NCBI GenBank assembly: GCA_002049495.1
Contig: LLYS01000004.1
Location: forward strand, 124,001-188,000
Length of the DNA: 64,000 nucleotides
Direction of reading: 5' to 3'
Source of the DNA: Epsilonproteobacteria bacterium tcs-49
Lineage (GTDB): Bacteria > Campylobacterota > Campylobacteria > Campylobacterales > Sulfurovaceae
Made by a program: the position numbers and the translations under genes. Position 1 is the stretch's first letter. Each line of letters begins with the position of its first letter. This document shows, piece by piece, positions 49,356 through 58,120 of this stretch. The notes beneath the pieces were generated by a model. That model had not been told where the DNA came from. It searched no databases and was given only the letters and a program-made list of their open reading frames with translations.

Positions 49356-49362
49356 GTTACCC

Positions 49363-50379
49363 TTAACTGAAACTGTCTTTTTTCACTTCGCTCGCCTGGG
49401 TCACGCCGATCTTGACTTTGGCGCTGTTGATCTGCAAACAGTTGGGACAGCGCTCAAAACTCAGCGGAAAGCTGGATTTGCAACTTTTACAGATATAGGA
49501 AAAGGTCAGCGTCGCGTTCAATCCGTTTTTCTTGGCGCTTGTGAGCAGGTTGATATGAAAATTTTTGGATTTGACCTCCTCCTTGCTATACCCCTTGGCA
49601 TAGTACAGCGCCTTGAGGTTTTTATCCCTTTGCACCACGGCAAAATCGATATGTGAGCGGCTCAGGTACCACAAGATATCGACGATATCGTCAAACATCT
49701 CCGGCTTATACACGCCCCATGCCCGCTCCCAATCCTTTTGAAAAAGCGCATTCATACACAGCCTGGTCAGATTGCTATCCTTTTCCAAAATCGCTTCCAC
49801 GTCCCCGCCGCTTTTAAACTCCAGATAGTTTTCTATATGCTCCACGTCCTCACCCAGAATCTTCAGCGGTTCGATCACCTCTTTTGCTTTTTTGTAATTT
49901 TTGAGTTGATCGTAAACGATAAGCAGATAGTTCAGCACCACCTTGTTACGCGGCCGCTGCTTGAGAATCTGCAGAAAAATATCTTTGGATTTTTCCAAAA
50001 ACCCAGCGTGCAGGTAGGTTTTGCCAAGCAGCTCCATGAAGATGATCTTTTGCCCCACGTCGTCAAGGTGCTTGAGAAAAAACAGGTATATCTCGATCGC
50101 TTTGCCGTATTCGCCGCTGTTTTCAAAGGATTTCGCCAGCAGGGAGAGGGGCTTGAGCAGCGAATCGTGATACTCCATATTCTGCATATCGAGGTTGCAT
50201 TTGTTCGCATCGAAATTTTTCAAAAATTTAAACAGGGAGCGTCTTTGCATCCGCTGCTTGTAAAGCTCGTAACTGTAGTTGGCGACGGCGGCAAAAAGTA
50301 AAATAGCGATAAACAAAAAGATGCTAAAAAGCGGATCTTCGGTATCGATAAAAAAGTTTTCCACCCCGTCTCCTTTCAC
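49363..50379 (-). CDS. LapB-like TPR protein with membrane anchor and C-terminal zinc ribbon
   Basis: A 338-residue protein built like LapB (YciM): one N-terminal membrane helix (about 15-35), a run of TPR-type helices (about 60-270), and a C-terminal rubredoxin-like metal site C297-K-S-C300 ... C311-P-N-C314. E. coli LapB uses this architecture to regulate LpxC turnover and LPS supply. Position before dnaG and next to rnhA corresponds to C. jejuni Cj1637c. Overall sequence similarity to LapB cannot be judged by eye; the architecture is what supports the call. Confidence 0.65.
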   Translation of the reverse strand: MKGDGVENFFIDTEDPLFSIFLFIAILLFAAVANYSYELYKQRMQRRSLFKFLKNFDANKCNLDMQNMEYHDSLLKPLSLLAKSFENSGEYGKAIEIYLFFLKHLDDVGQKIIFMELLGKTYLHAGFLEKSKDIFLQILKQRPRNKVVLNYLLIVYDQLKNYKKAKEVIEPLKILGEDVEHIENYLEFKSGGDVEAILEKDSNLTRLCMNALFQKDWERAWGVYKPEMFDDIVDILWYLSRSHIDFAVVQRDKNLKALYYAKGYSKEEVKSKNFHINLLTSAKKNGLNATLTFSYICKSCKSSFPLSFERCPNCLQINSAKVKIGVTQASEVKKDSFS

Positions 50380-50517
50380 AGTTTTTTCAAGGGAATAAAC
50401 ACCCTTTTATATAATGTGATATAATACCATAAAGACAATTAGGACACCGCAAAAATCCCGGTTCATTTACAAATCGGGATACGATCGGTACCATTTTTCA
50501 TCAAGGATTCCGCATAT

Positions 50518-52173
50518 ATGATCGATCCCGCCTCCATCGAAAATCTCAAAAATCAGCTTGACGTCGTGGATGTGGTGGGCAACTATATCGAGCTGAAAAG
50601 AACGGGCGGCAACTACAAAGCGGTCTGCCCTTTTCACGATGAGAAAACCCCCAGCTTCGTCGTCAGCAGTTCCAAGCAGATTTACCACTGTTTTGGCTGC
50701 GGCGCGGGGGGAGACGCGATCAAATTTGTGATGGAGTATGAAAAGCTCAGCTACCCCGAAGCGATCGAAAAACTCGCCAGGGAGTACAACTTCACCCTGC
50801 GCTACACCAAAGGCTCCAACACCACGTCGCAAAAGGATAAGCGCATCCTGGAACTGCTGCAAAAGTGGTTTTACAAAAACTTAAGCGGCGAGCATGTGGA
50901 GTATTTGAAAAAGCGCGGGATCAGCGAAGCCTCCATCGAAAAATTCGGCATCGGGTACGCGCCTTCAAACCAGCAGGTGCTGAACTTTTTGAACCAAAAC
51001 TTCCTGCCCCTGCCCGCGGCAAAAGAGGTGGGCGTGGTCGCCACCAATGAAAGCGGCGGCTTTTACGCGCGCTTTATCGAGCGCATCACTTTCCCCATCT
51101 ACAGCGCCAACGACCTGCTCGTGGGCTTTGGGGGGCGCACCATCACCAACCACCCCGCCAAATATATCAACTCCCCCCAAACCAAACTGTTTAACAAATC
51201 GCGGGTTCTGTACGGCTACAACATCGCCAAACACAACGTGTATCAAAAAAAGCAGCTTATCGTCACCGAAGGCTATATCGACGTGATCATGCTGCACCAG
51301 GCGGGGTTTAACACTGCCGTAGCGACGCTGGGAACGGCGCTGACCAAGGAGCACCTGCCGCTGCTTAAAAAGGGCGAACCCGAAATCATCCTTGCCTACG
51401 ACGGCGACAGCGCGGGAGTCGAAGCCGCGCTCAAAGCGGCGAAACTGCTCAGCGCTTCGGGCTTTTACGGGGGCGTGGTGCTTTTCCCCGAGGGCAAGGA
51501 TCCCGCCGATATGATCGCCCAGGGACAAAGCGGCGAAGTCAGCGATATGCTGCACAAGGCCGCGCCGCTGTATGAATTTGTGATCGACACTACCGTCGGC
51601 GCTTATGATCTTAGCCATCCAAAAGCCAAAGAGGATGCTTTTTTTGCGGTACAAAGCTACCTCAACACCCTGGGCGAAATCGTCCGCGACAGCTTTTTAC
51701 CCTACGCCGCCAACGCGCTGGGCATCTCGGCGTCGCTGTTTAAAAAGGGACGCTCCGCCGCTCCCGAAGCGGTGCGTTCGCCCCACAGCAAAAGCGATAT
51801 CGCCGAACAGAGCATTATCAAAACGATTTTGGAAAATAAAAACTACCTGGATATGGTCGCCGACGTCTGCTCCCCGGCGATGTTTTCCACCCACAAAGAC
51901 GCGCTCAAGGAGCTCTACGCCGAAAACTTCGACAGCCCGCTTTTGATGGGGATCGCGCTTAACGAAACGGTGGCGGTGATGGAGTATGAGGAGTTGAAAA
52001 GCACCCTTGCCAAAGTGATTTTGCTGCGCTATTACAACTCTTTGCTGGCAAAACTGCCCAGAATGGAGATGGAGTTTGAGCGCAAAAGCCGCCTGATGCG
52101 AAAAATTAAAACGGAGGTGCTGCCCCGGCTGCGCAGCGGGGAACTGGTCTCTTTCGATGCGATGAAAAATTGA
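50518..52173 (+). CDS. dnaG: DNA primase
   Basis: A 551-residue primase that makes RNA primers for replication. CHC2-type zinc site in VCPFHDEKTPSF and YHCFGCGAGGD (about 39-64), the RNA-polymerase core, and Toprim motifs LIVTEGYIDVI and ILAYDGDSAG. The C-terminal helicase-binding part is short. SD AAGGA is 9 bases before the ATG. It is divergent from the TPR gene and its stop abuts the stop of a convergent gene. Confidence 0.97.
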   Translation: MIDPASIENLKNQLDVVDVVGNYIELKRTGGNYKAVCPFHDEKTPSFVVSSSKQIYHCFGCGAGGDAIKFVMEYEKLSYPEAIEKLAREYNFTLRYTKGSNTTSQKDKRILELLQKWFYKNLSGEHVEYLKKRGISEASIEKFGIGYAPSNQQVLNFLNQNFLPLPAAKEVGVVATNESGGFYARFIERITFPIYSANDLLVGFGGRTITNHPAKYINSPQTKLFNKSRVLYGYNIAKHNVYQKKQLIVTEGYIDVIMLHQAGFNTAVATLGTALTKEHLPLLKKGEPEIILAYDGDSAGVEAALKAAKLLSASGFYGGVVLFPEGKDPADMIAQGQSGEVSDMLHKAAPLYEFVIDTTVGAYDLSHPKAKEDAFFAVQSYLNTLGEIVRDSFLPYAANALGISASLFKKGRSAAPEAVRSPHSKSDIAEQSIIKTILENKNYLDMVADVCSPAMFSTHKDALKELYAENFDSPLLMGIALNETVAVMEYEELKSTLAKVILLRYYNSLLAKLPRMEMEFERKSRLMRKIKTEVLPRLRSGELVSFDAMKN

Positions 52174-52815
52174 TCAGGTCGCCTTTCGGACAATCCCGCA
52201 AAACTCTTCGTAACGATACCCGCTGCCTAGCATCCTTCGGGCTTTTTTCACCGCTTCTTTCTCCTTTGGAGGCAGATCCTTTCCGTTGCTTTTAAGCTGG
52301 GTATATATCCCCGTCAACTCTTTGAGCTTCAAATGCTCCATCCCGTGTTTTTTCATCGCGGCGGGAATACTCTTCACCCCTTTTAACGGCATAGGGAAGT
52401 TGGTATAAAACTGGCCATACCTGTTGACTCCCCAAAAGTCGATCCCCAACTTTGCATAAAAGCCCAGCGACCCGGGAAGACAAAATATTTTAACCCGTTT
52501 TATCCGATTTTTTCTGCCGATATGATAGAGAAGATGGTCAAGCAGTTTCGTTGCTACCCCGGTACTACGGTGCTTATAAGGGGTCAACAAGCTATGAATG
52601 CGCAGATATTTATGTGCCGTATCGATATGATAAAAGAGGTAGCAAAGCTCCTCCCCCCGATCCTCTAAGCAAAGACAGGGAAACCTGTCCCAACTGTAAA
52701 AATCATCCCACCAGGTCATGCTCTCTTTGGAAAACTTGATACTTTCATAATGCTCCATCTGCATAATAGATCGAAGGTATTGCTCCCTATCGAGATTCTT
52801 TATTCTCACTTTCAT
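52174..52815 (-). CDS. GNAT-like acetyltransferase
   Basis: A 213-residue protein with a GNAT-type core: LRIHSLLTPYKHRSTGVATKLLDHLL (about 72-97) has the strand, then a Q/RxxGxG/A-like loop (HRSTGVATK), and later IFCLPGSLGFYAKLGIDFWG matches the last strand and helix. The C-terminal 60 residues (Lys-rich) are extra. Substrate unknown. Convergent with dnaG and divergent from prfB. Best treated as acetyltransferase-family. Confidence 0.7.
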   Translation of the reverse strand: MKVRIKNLDREQYLRSIMQMEHYESIKFSKESMTWWDDFYSWDRFPCLCLEDRGEELCYLFYHIDTAHKYLRIHSLLTPYKHRSTGVATKLLDHLLYHIGRKNRIKRVKIFCLPGSLGFYAKLGIDFWGVNRYGQFYTNFPMPLKGVKSIPAAMKKHGMEHLKLKELTGIYTQLKSNGKDLPPKEKEAVKKARRMLGSGYRYEEFCGIVRKAT

Positions 52816-52954
52816 CTCTTTCCTACGCCTTTTAGGACAGAAAAACGCATCTGAAGCGTATTGCGCATATTTTACTCTTCTTATCCTATCACAATTCCCG
52901 CCCCACGCAAAATTTTGCTACAATAACCCTACTATATCATGAAGGATCACGACA

Positions 52955-54049
52955 TTGGATAATTACGAATACTCCGAAATTTTAAAAACTTTAGAGGAAA
53001 AACTCAACAATATTAAAGATATCATCGATCCCGAAAAGCTCAAAGCCAGAAACAGTGAAATAGAGAACCTGCAAAACGATCCAAGCTTCTGGGATGATGC
53101 GAAAAACGCCGCCAAGATCGGGCAGGAAAAAACCAAGATCGAAAAGATTTTAAGCGATTACGAATCCTTGGCAAACGCCCTTGACGATGCCAAGGAGCTT
53201 TTTGAGATCGGCAAAGCCGAAGAGGATGAAGAAACGCTGCAGATGCTTTTTGAAGAGGTCCCCCAGCTCCAAAGCGATATCAAAGCCCTGGAGATCGCGG
53301 TGATGCTCAACAATGAACATGACGGCGCCAACGCCATCGTCTCCATCCACCCCGGTGCCGGCGGTACCGAGAGTCAGGATTGGGCGGATATGCTCTTTCG
53401 CATGTATCTGCGCTGGGCCGAACGCCGGGGCTTTAGCGTTGAGATTCTGGATAAGCAAGCGGGCGAGGAAGCGGGTTTGAAAGATGTGAGTTTCATCATC
53501 AAGGGCGAAAACGCTTACGGCTACCTCAAAGCCGAAAACGGCGTGCACCGGCTGGTGCGTATCAGCCCCTTTGATTCCAACGCAAGGCGCCATACCTCCT
53601 TTTCCTCGGTGATGGTCAGTCCCGAGATCGACGATGATATCGATATCGAAATTGAGGATAAAGATATCCGCATCGATACCTACCGCGCCAGCGGCGCGGG
53701 CGGGCAGCACGTCAATAAAACCGAAAGCGCGATCCGCATCACCCACCTGGAAACGGGGATCGTCGTACAGTGCCAAAACGACAGAAGCCAGCACAAAAAC
53801 AAAGCCACGGCGATGAAGATGCTCAAAAGCCGCCTTTATGAACTGGAACTGGAAAAGAAACAGGCCGAAGCCGACGGCGTGGAAAAAAGCGAAATCGGCT
53901 GGGGGCACCAGATCCGAAGCTACGTTTTAGCCCCCTACCAGCAGATAAAAGATACGCGCAGCAATATCGCCTACTCACAGGTCGAAGCGATCCTGGACGG
54001 GGATCTGGACGAAGTGATCGAAGGGGTGCTTATCGCCAATCAGAAATAA
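52955..54049 (+). CDS. prfB: Peptide chain release factor 2
   Basis: A 364-residue RF2 recognising UGA and UAA. The codon-reading SPF tripeptide is in [16 protein letters not shown] and the catalytic GGQ in [14 protein letters not shown]. It starts with TTG at 52955 (AAGGATCACGACA before it). There is no programmed frameshift near codon 25, unlike E. coli; the frame is continuous. Confidence 0.97.
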   Translation: MDNYEYSEILKTLEEKLNNIKDIIDPEKLKARNSEIENLQNDPSFWDDAKNAAKIGQEKTKIEKILSDYESLANALDDAKELFEIGKAEEDEETLQMLFEEVPQLQSDIKALEIAVMLNNEHDGANAIVSIHPGAGGTESQDWADMLFRMYLRWAERRGFSVEILDKQAGEEAGLKDVSFIIKGENAYGYLKAENGVHRLVRISPFDSNARRHTSFSSVMVSPEIDDDIDIEIEDKDIRIDTYRASGAGGQHVNKTESAIRITHLETGIVVQCQNDRSQHKNKATAMKMLKSRLYELELEKKQAEADGVEKSEIGWGHQIRSYVLAPYQQIKDTRSNIAYSQVEAILDGDLDEVIEGVLIANQK

Positions 54050-54069
54050 AAAAGTTTCAAGGAGTAACG

Positions 54070-55032
54070 ATGAAGGGTTTGGATAAACGCCATATCGGTG
54101 TAGAGATCGAGTTTTCCAATCTGCCGCTGGAAAAAAGCGCGCAGGTGATCACCGATCTGTTCGGCGGGCAGATCGAGAAAAATTCCCGCTACGACTACAA
54201 GGTACGCAAAAGCGAGATCGGGGATTTCGGGCTGGAACTGGATGCGATCTTGCTCAAAAAGCTCGTCGCTGACGAAACCTTTGCCAAATTCACGCAGATG
54301 TTTGGCGGCGGCGAAGAGCTCAACGACCTTTTGGAAAAAACCGCTTCCAAACTGGTCCCCTACGAAATCGCCGCTCCGGCGATCCCCATCACGCATCTGC
54401 ACAAGATCGATACGCTGGTATACCGGCTGCGCCTGGCCGGTGCGCTGGGAACGACCCACGCTTTTCAGTATGCCTTTGGCGTGCATCTGAATATCGAACC
54501 GCCCAATACGGAGGTAAAAACGGTTCTGCGCCACTTTCAAAGCTTTTTGATGCTGCAGCTGTGGCTGGAGCGGCAAACGGAGGTGGATATCACCCGTAAA
54601 TTCTCCCCCTTTATCGAATCCTTTCATAAAGATTACCTCAAACTGGTCATGGCGCCTACCTACCGTCCCAAAAAACATGAGTTTATCAAAGACTATTTGG
54701 CCCACAACCCCACGAGAAACCGTATTTTGGATATGCTGCCGCTGTTTAGCTACTGGGATGAGGAGCTTGTGCGCAAACACTTGCCAAAGGAAAAGATCAA
54801 AGCGCGCCCGACCTTTCACTACCGTTTACCCAACTCCAAAATCGATCTGTTTCACTGGCGTATCAGCGACGAGTGGCTGCTGTGGCAAATCGTGGAAAAA
54901 CTGGCCAACGACGAGAAGCGCTTTTCTCAACTGCAAAACGAGTTTAACGATTATCTTCACGATATCTTTCAGAAAAAAGATGCGTGGGTGGAAAGAACGC
55001 ACCGATGCGTCCTCGACCTGTTGTCGCAATAA
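54070..55032 (+). CDS. Amidoligase-family protein
   Basis: A 320-residue protein of the putative amidoligase family (glutamine-synthetase-like fold, Pfam Amidoligase_2). Its opening DKRHIGVEIEFSNLPLE contains the GVEIEF strand with metal-binding acids that these proteins share; FGLELDAILL and FGVHLNIEPPN are further conserved-looking strands with Glu or His. Such enzymes are predicted to join a carboxylate to an amine with ATP. It is followed, with overlap, by a class I glutamine amidotransferase, the usual neighbour. Substrate unknown; about 20 bp after prfB, SD AAGGAG. Confidence 0.8.
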   Translation: MKGLDKRHIGVEIEFSNLPLEKSAQVITDLFGGQIEKNSRYDYKVRKSEIGDFGLELDAILLKKLVADETFAKFTQMFGGGEELNDLLEKTASKLVPYEIAAPAIPITHLHKIDTLVYRLRLAGALGTTHAFQYAFGVHLNIEPPNTEVKTVLRHFQSFLMLQLWLERQTEVDITRKFSPFIESFHKDYLKLVMAPTYRPKKHEFIKDYLAHNPTRNRILDMLPLFSYWDEELVRKHLPKEKIKARPTFHYRLPNSKIDLFHWRISDEWLLWQIVEKLANDEKRFSQLQNEFNDYLHDIFQKKDAWVERTHRCVLDLLSQ

Positions 55033-55688
55033 CGGGTCCCCGGCGCGGGGGAATCGCACGCTTTTTTATCGCTTTGGCGGTATGGCTGGGCGGCGGCGTT
55101 CCGAAACTTTTTTTGTCGGAGCGCGAACGCCGCAACAAAAACTTCGACGCCCTTATCATCAGCGGCGGCGACGATTTGAACCATGCGCTTTACGAAAAGG
55201 AGTTTTGCGATCTGGAGGATGTGATCACGTCAAAACGCGATGCGCTGGAGTACCACCTGCTGCACCTGGCTTTTCGGGATAAAAAACCGGTTTTCGGTAT
55301 CTGCCGGGGGTACCAGTTGATCAACGTCTACTTCGGCGGAACGCTGGATAAGGATATCTCCACCCAGTACGGCCGCATCCGCTACTCCCTTTTGCCCTGG
55401 AAGAAGATCGGTTTAAAAAAAGACTCCTTTTTGCACCGCACCTTCGCGCGCAAAAAGATCCACATTAACACCCTGCACCACCAGGCGGTGGATAAAGCCG
55501 CGTCGCAGTTTTTCGTCGCAGCAACCGATGAAAAGGGGATGATCCAGGCGATCGAACATAAACACCACCCTCTCTACGGCGTACAATGGCACCCGGAATA
55601 CCTCATCTGGAAAAGTTCCCAGCGGCGCATCTTTACTAACTTTATCGCTCTAGCAGCGCAAAGGCTTTCCGCGTCAAGTTCGAAATAG
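55005..55688 (+). CDS. Class I glutamine amidotransferase / peptidase C26-like protein
   Basis: A 227-residue cytosolic amidohydrolase. The full catalytic triad is present: C100 in FGICRGYQLINVYFGG, and H196 and E198 in YGVQWHPEY. LIISGGDDL and NTLHHQAVD fit gamma-glutamyl hydrolases (PuuD-like). It starts within the end of the amidoligase gene (28-base overlap), implying joint function: it may cleave or transfer the amide made by that enzyme, or hydrolyse a gamma-glutamyl compound. Its end overlaps convergent mutY by 47 bases. Confidence 0.85.
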   Translation: MRPRPVVAITGPRRGGIARFFIALAVWLGGGVPKLFLSERERRNKNFDALIISGGDDLNHALYEKEFCDLEDVITSKRDALEYHLLHLAFRDKKPVFGICRGYQLINVYFGGTLDKDISTQYGRIRYSLLPWKKIGLKKDSFLHRTFARKKIHINTLHHQAVDKAASQFFVAATDEKGMIQAIEHKHHPLYGVQWHPEYLIWKSSQRRIFTNFIALAAQRLSASSSK

Positions 55689-56592
55689 GCAGCGTCGGTA
55701 AGGTTTGGGGCCCCACCCATTCACACCCTCGAGGCAGCGTTTTTTCCGAAGCCAGGTATAGATTCACGCTCAATCGGTATTTGGTGTAGCTGTGTTTGAA
55801 ACTCCCGAGTTTCTGCGCTTTGGCGGGTGGCTTTTTTCTTTCGGGAAAGCCCCACAGGTTTTTATACAGGGTATCGGCGCTTTTTTTCATGGCGTAGCGC
55901 TCACCCTTTTGCGCTACGAGCAGATGGAGGGTTTTTGTTTCATAATTCACCTTTTTCCGCTCCCCGTAGCGCAAAGGTTCGCTTTTTCCCCGGCACCGGC
56001 TATGCATGGGACACAACAGGCAACTCGGCGACTTTGCCATGCAGACCGTGGCCCCCAGATCCAAAAGCGCCTGATTGTGTTCAAAGGGGTTTTGGGTATT
56101 GAGAAACTCCTGCGCCAGCGCTTTTGCTCTGCTTTGTTCCGTTTCCCCAAACAGCCGCAGCATCACCCGTTTGATATTGGCATCCACCGGCGCGGCGGGC
56201 TGCTTAAAGCCAAAGCACAAAATCGCCTTTGCCGTATACTCCCCGATGCCGGGCAGTTTGACAAGCTGCTCAAAACTTCCGGGTAGACCGCTTTTTGCAG
56301 TCAACTCCGCCGTTTTTTTCATATTTCGCGCCCGGGAGTAGTACCCCAGTCCCTGCCAGCGGCGCAGCACCTGCTCCTCGCTGGCTTCTGCTAAGCTTTG
56401 AAGATCGGGAAAAGTTTCCAAAAATTGAAAGTAGTAGTGCTCCAGCACCCGCTGCACCTGGGTTTGCTGCAGCATAATTTCGCTGACGTACACTTTGTAG
56501 GGATCGTTCGTATGGCGCCAGGGCAGATCGTGGCGCCCCTGCTTGGCGTACCACGCAAGCAGCGCTTCTTGCAGTTTATCCAAGGTGGGCAA
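55642..56592 (-). CDS. mutY: A/G-specific adenine DNA glycosylase
   Basis: A 316-residue MutY that removes A opposite 8-oxoG. HhH-Gly/Pro-Asp motif KLPGIGEYTAKAILCFG, and a [4Fe-4S] loop CMAKSPSCLLCPMHSRC with the exact C-x6-C-x2-C-x5-C spacing. The C-terminal NUDIX-like domain (about 225-316) recognises 8-oxoG. It overlaps the nnr gene upstream by 17 bases. Confidence 0.96.
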   Translation of the reverse strand: MPTLDKLQEALLAWYAKQGRHDLPWRHTNDPYKVYVSEIMLQQTQVQRVLEHYYFQFLETFPDLQSLAEASEEQVLRRWQGLGYYSRARNMKKTAELTAKSGLPGSFEQLVKLPGIGEYTAKAILCFGFKQPAAPVDANIKRVMLRLFGETEQSRAKALAQEFLNTQNPFEHNQALLDLGATVCMAKSPSCLLCPMHSRCRGKSEPLRYGERKKVNYETKTLHLLVAQKGERYAMKKSADTLYKNLWGFPERKKPPAKAQKLGSFKHSYTKYRLSVNLYLASEKTLPRGCEWVGPQTLPTLPISNLTRKAFALLER

Positions 56593-57976
56593 GCTGCTCT
56601 ATCAAGGTTTCGGGCGTCGCGCTGAAATCGGCTCCGCCGTAACTTCGCGCGGCAAAACTCAGCGCCAGCGAACCCTGCAGGGCGGCTTCTTTTGCGTCGT
56701 ACCCCTGGGCTAAAAGCGCGCCGATGAGACCCGAAAGCATATCGCCGCTGCCGCCCTGGCTGAGCGAACTTGCGCAAAAGGGGTTCACATACAGCTCCTG
56801 CCCCCGGGCGATGACGCTACACGCGCCTTTGAGCACCAGCGTCACGCCGGGAAAAAGTTTGCCAAATTCCCGCGCCGCGCCGAAGCGGTCGTTTTGGATC
56901 TGTTCTACGCTTTTTTCGATGCCGTAGCGCTTTAGCAGACGGCTAAACTCTTTGGGATGGGGCGTGATCACCACCTGCCTTTGCTGTTTGAGCGTTTGCA
57001 GCAGGGTTTCGTTTTCCAGCCCGTCGGCGTCAAGGACAAGGGGGAAATTGTTTTCGACGATGGAGTGTTGTAAAAACTCATCCAGAAAGTAGTTGCCAAG
57101 ACCCATTCCTACGCAAAGAGCGCTGCAATTTGGCGCAACGTCGTGGCTGTGCATCAAGCTCGGCGGAATCTGCTGCAGCTTTTCCCGCGTCACCAGACTC
57201 ACCAGCCCCGCCCCGTAGCGAAGACCCGCCTGCGCGCAGATCAGTGCCGCGCCCTCCTTCTCTCCGCACAAAACGTTAAGGTGCCCGTACCGCCCCTTAT
57301 GGGTGTTGGCTTTTCCCCGCAGCGGCGGCTTGAAGTCGCTTTTTTCCAGCAGGCGGCAAGCGCTTTGCCCCTCATAGGCTTCACGGCTTACCCCAAGATC
57401 CACGCAGCGGATCTCCCCCGCGCACCCCACGGCATTGTCGCTGTAAAGCGCCTCTTTAAGCGCGCCCATGGTAAAGGTGATATCGGCTTCAAACGCCAGG
57501 GGCAGCAGCGCTCCTGTGGCACTGAGCCCCGTAGGGACGTCACAGGCGATCCTGTATGCGGCAGTTTTATTTAATTGCTCTATGAGTTCTTGCAGCGGCG
57601 GGCTCAACTCCCGATCCAGCCCCGCGCCAAACAGCGCGTCGACGATCACGTCCGCCCCGCTGTAATCCTCTACCGTTTCGATGCCCAGCTTTTGGGCCCG
57701 GTGCAGTTGCAGCTGCGCCATATCGGATTTGACTCCCAAAGGCAGAACCAAAGCGACCTCGTAGCTGCGCGCAAGCTGTCTGGCCACGGTTATCCCGTCG
57801 GCCCCGTTGTTGCCCGGGCCGGCGATGATCGCTACCTTGCTGTTTTTGGGAAAATGCTCTTTGATATGGTCGCTGATCCCCGCCGCCGCGTTTTCCATGA
57901 GGATATCTTCACTCAAACCGTAGCGCTCGTAGCAGGTTTTATCCATCGCGTAGCAGTCGAAGAAAAGCTTTTGCAC
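56576..57976 (-). CDS. nnr: Bifunctional NAD(P)H-hydrate epimerase/dehydratase
   Basis: A 466-residue repair enzyme for damaged NAD(P)H. The N-terminal half is the epimerase (AIIAGPGNNGADGITVARQL, VDALFGAGLDRELSPP), the C-terminal half the ADP-dependent dehydratase (KGRYGHLNVLCGEKEGAA, VITPHPKEFSRL, SQGGSGDMLSGLIGA). The start is GTG at 57976 with AAAGGA upstream. Directly before it is the three-way-junction element. Confidence 0.95.
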   Translation of the reverse strand: MQKLFFDCYAMDKTCYERYGLSEDILMENAAAGISDHIKEHFPKNSKVAIIAGPGNNGADGITVARQLARSYEVALVLPLGVKSDMAQLQLHRAQKLGIETVEDYSGADVIVDALFGAGLDRELSPPLQELIEQLNKTAAYRIACDVPTGLSATGALLPLAFEADITFTMGALKEALYSDNAVGCAGEIRCVDLGVSREAYEGQSACRLLEKSDFKPPLRGKANTHKGRYGHLNVLCGEKEGAALICAQAGLRYGAGLVSLVTREKLQQIPPSLMHSHDVAPNCSALCVGMGLGNYFLDEFLQHSIVENNFPLVLDADGLENETLLQTLKQQRQVVITPHPKEFSRLLKRYGIEKSVEQIQNDRFGAAREFGKLFPGVTLVLKGACSVIARGQELYVNPFCASSLSQGGSGDMLSGLIGALLAQGYDAKEAALQGSLALSFAARSYGGADFSATPETLIEQLAHLG

Positions 57977-57988
57977 GGGGTATCCTTT

Positions 57989-58120
57989 ATAGTCAAAGTT
58001 ATTTTTATAAGTACCGTTAGAGAGGTCAAATCCTCCCTACGGTCTGAGTCTCTCTAACAGCACTTATAAAAACAGTCGAGTCAAAACAGCGGCACTCGCC
58101 GCTGCTTATCTTTTGACTAT
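57989..58120. repeat. Three-way-junction structure containing hairpin copy 2
   Basis: Outer arms ATAGTCAAA (57989-57997) and TTTGACTAT (58112-58120) enclose two hairpins. The first, 58002-58024 with 58050-58072 (21 of 23 pairs), carries the loop whose 33-nt core 58021-58053 matches copy 1. The second is CAGCGGC-ACTC-GCCGCTG. The right outer arm contains the purM stop. It fills the whole gap between purM and nnr. Confidence 0.85.

Noticed and set aside
52955-53060. Programmed +1 frameshift site in prfB
   Set aside because: The reading frame is continuous from the TTG and no CTTTGA slip site is present near codon 25.
54677-55282. 201-codon open frame within amidoligase and amidotransferase genes
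   Set aside because: It is a +1 shadow crossing two genes with clear family motifs in the other frame.
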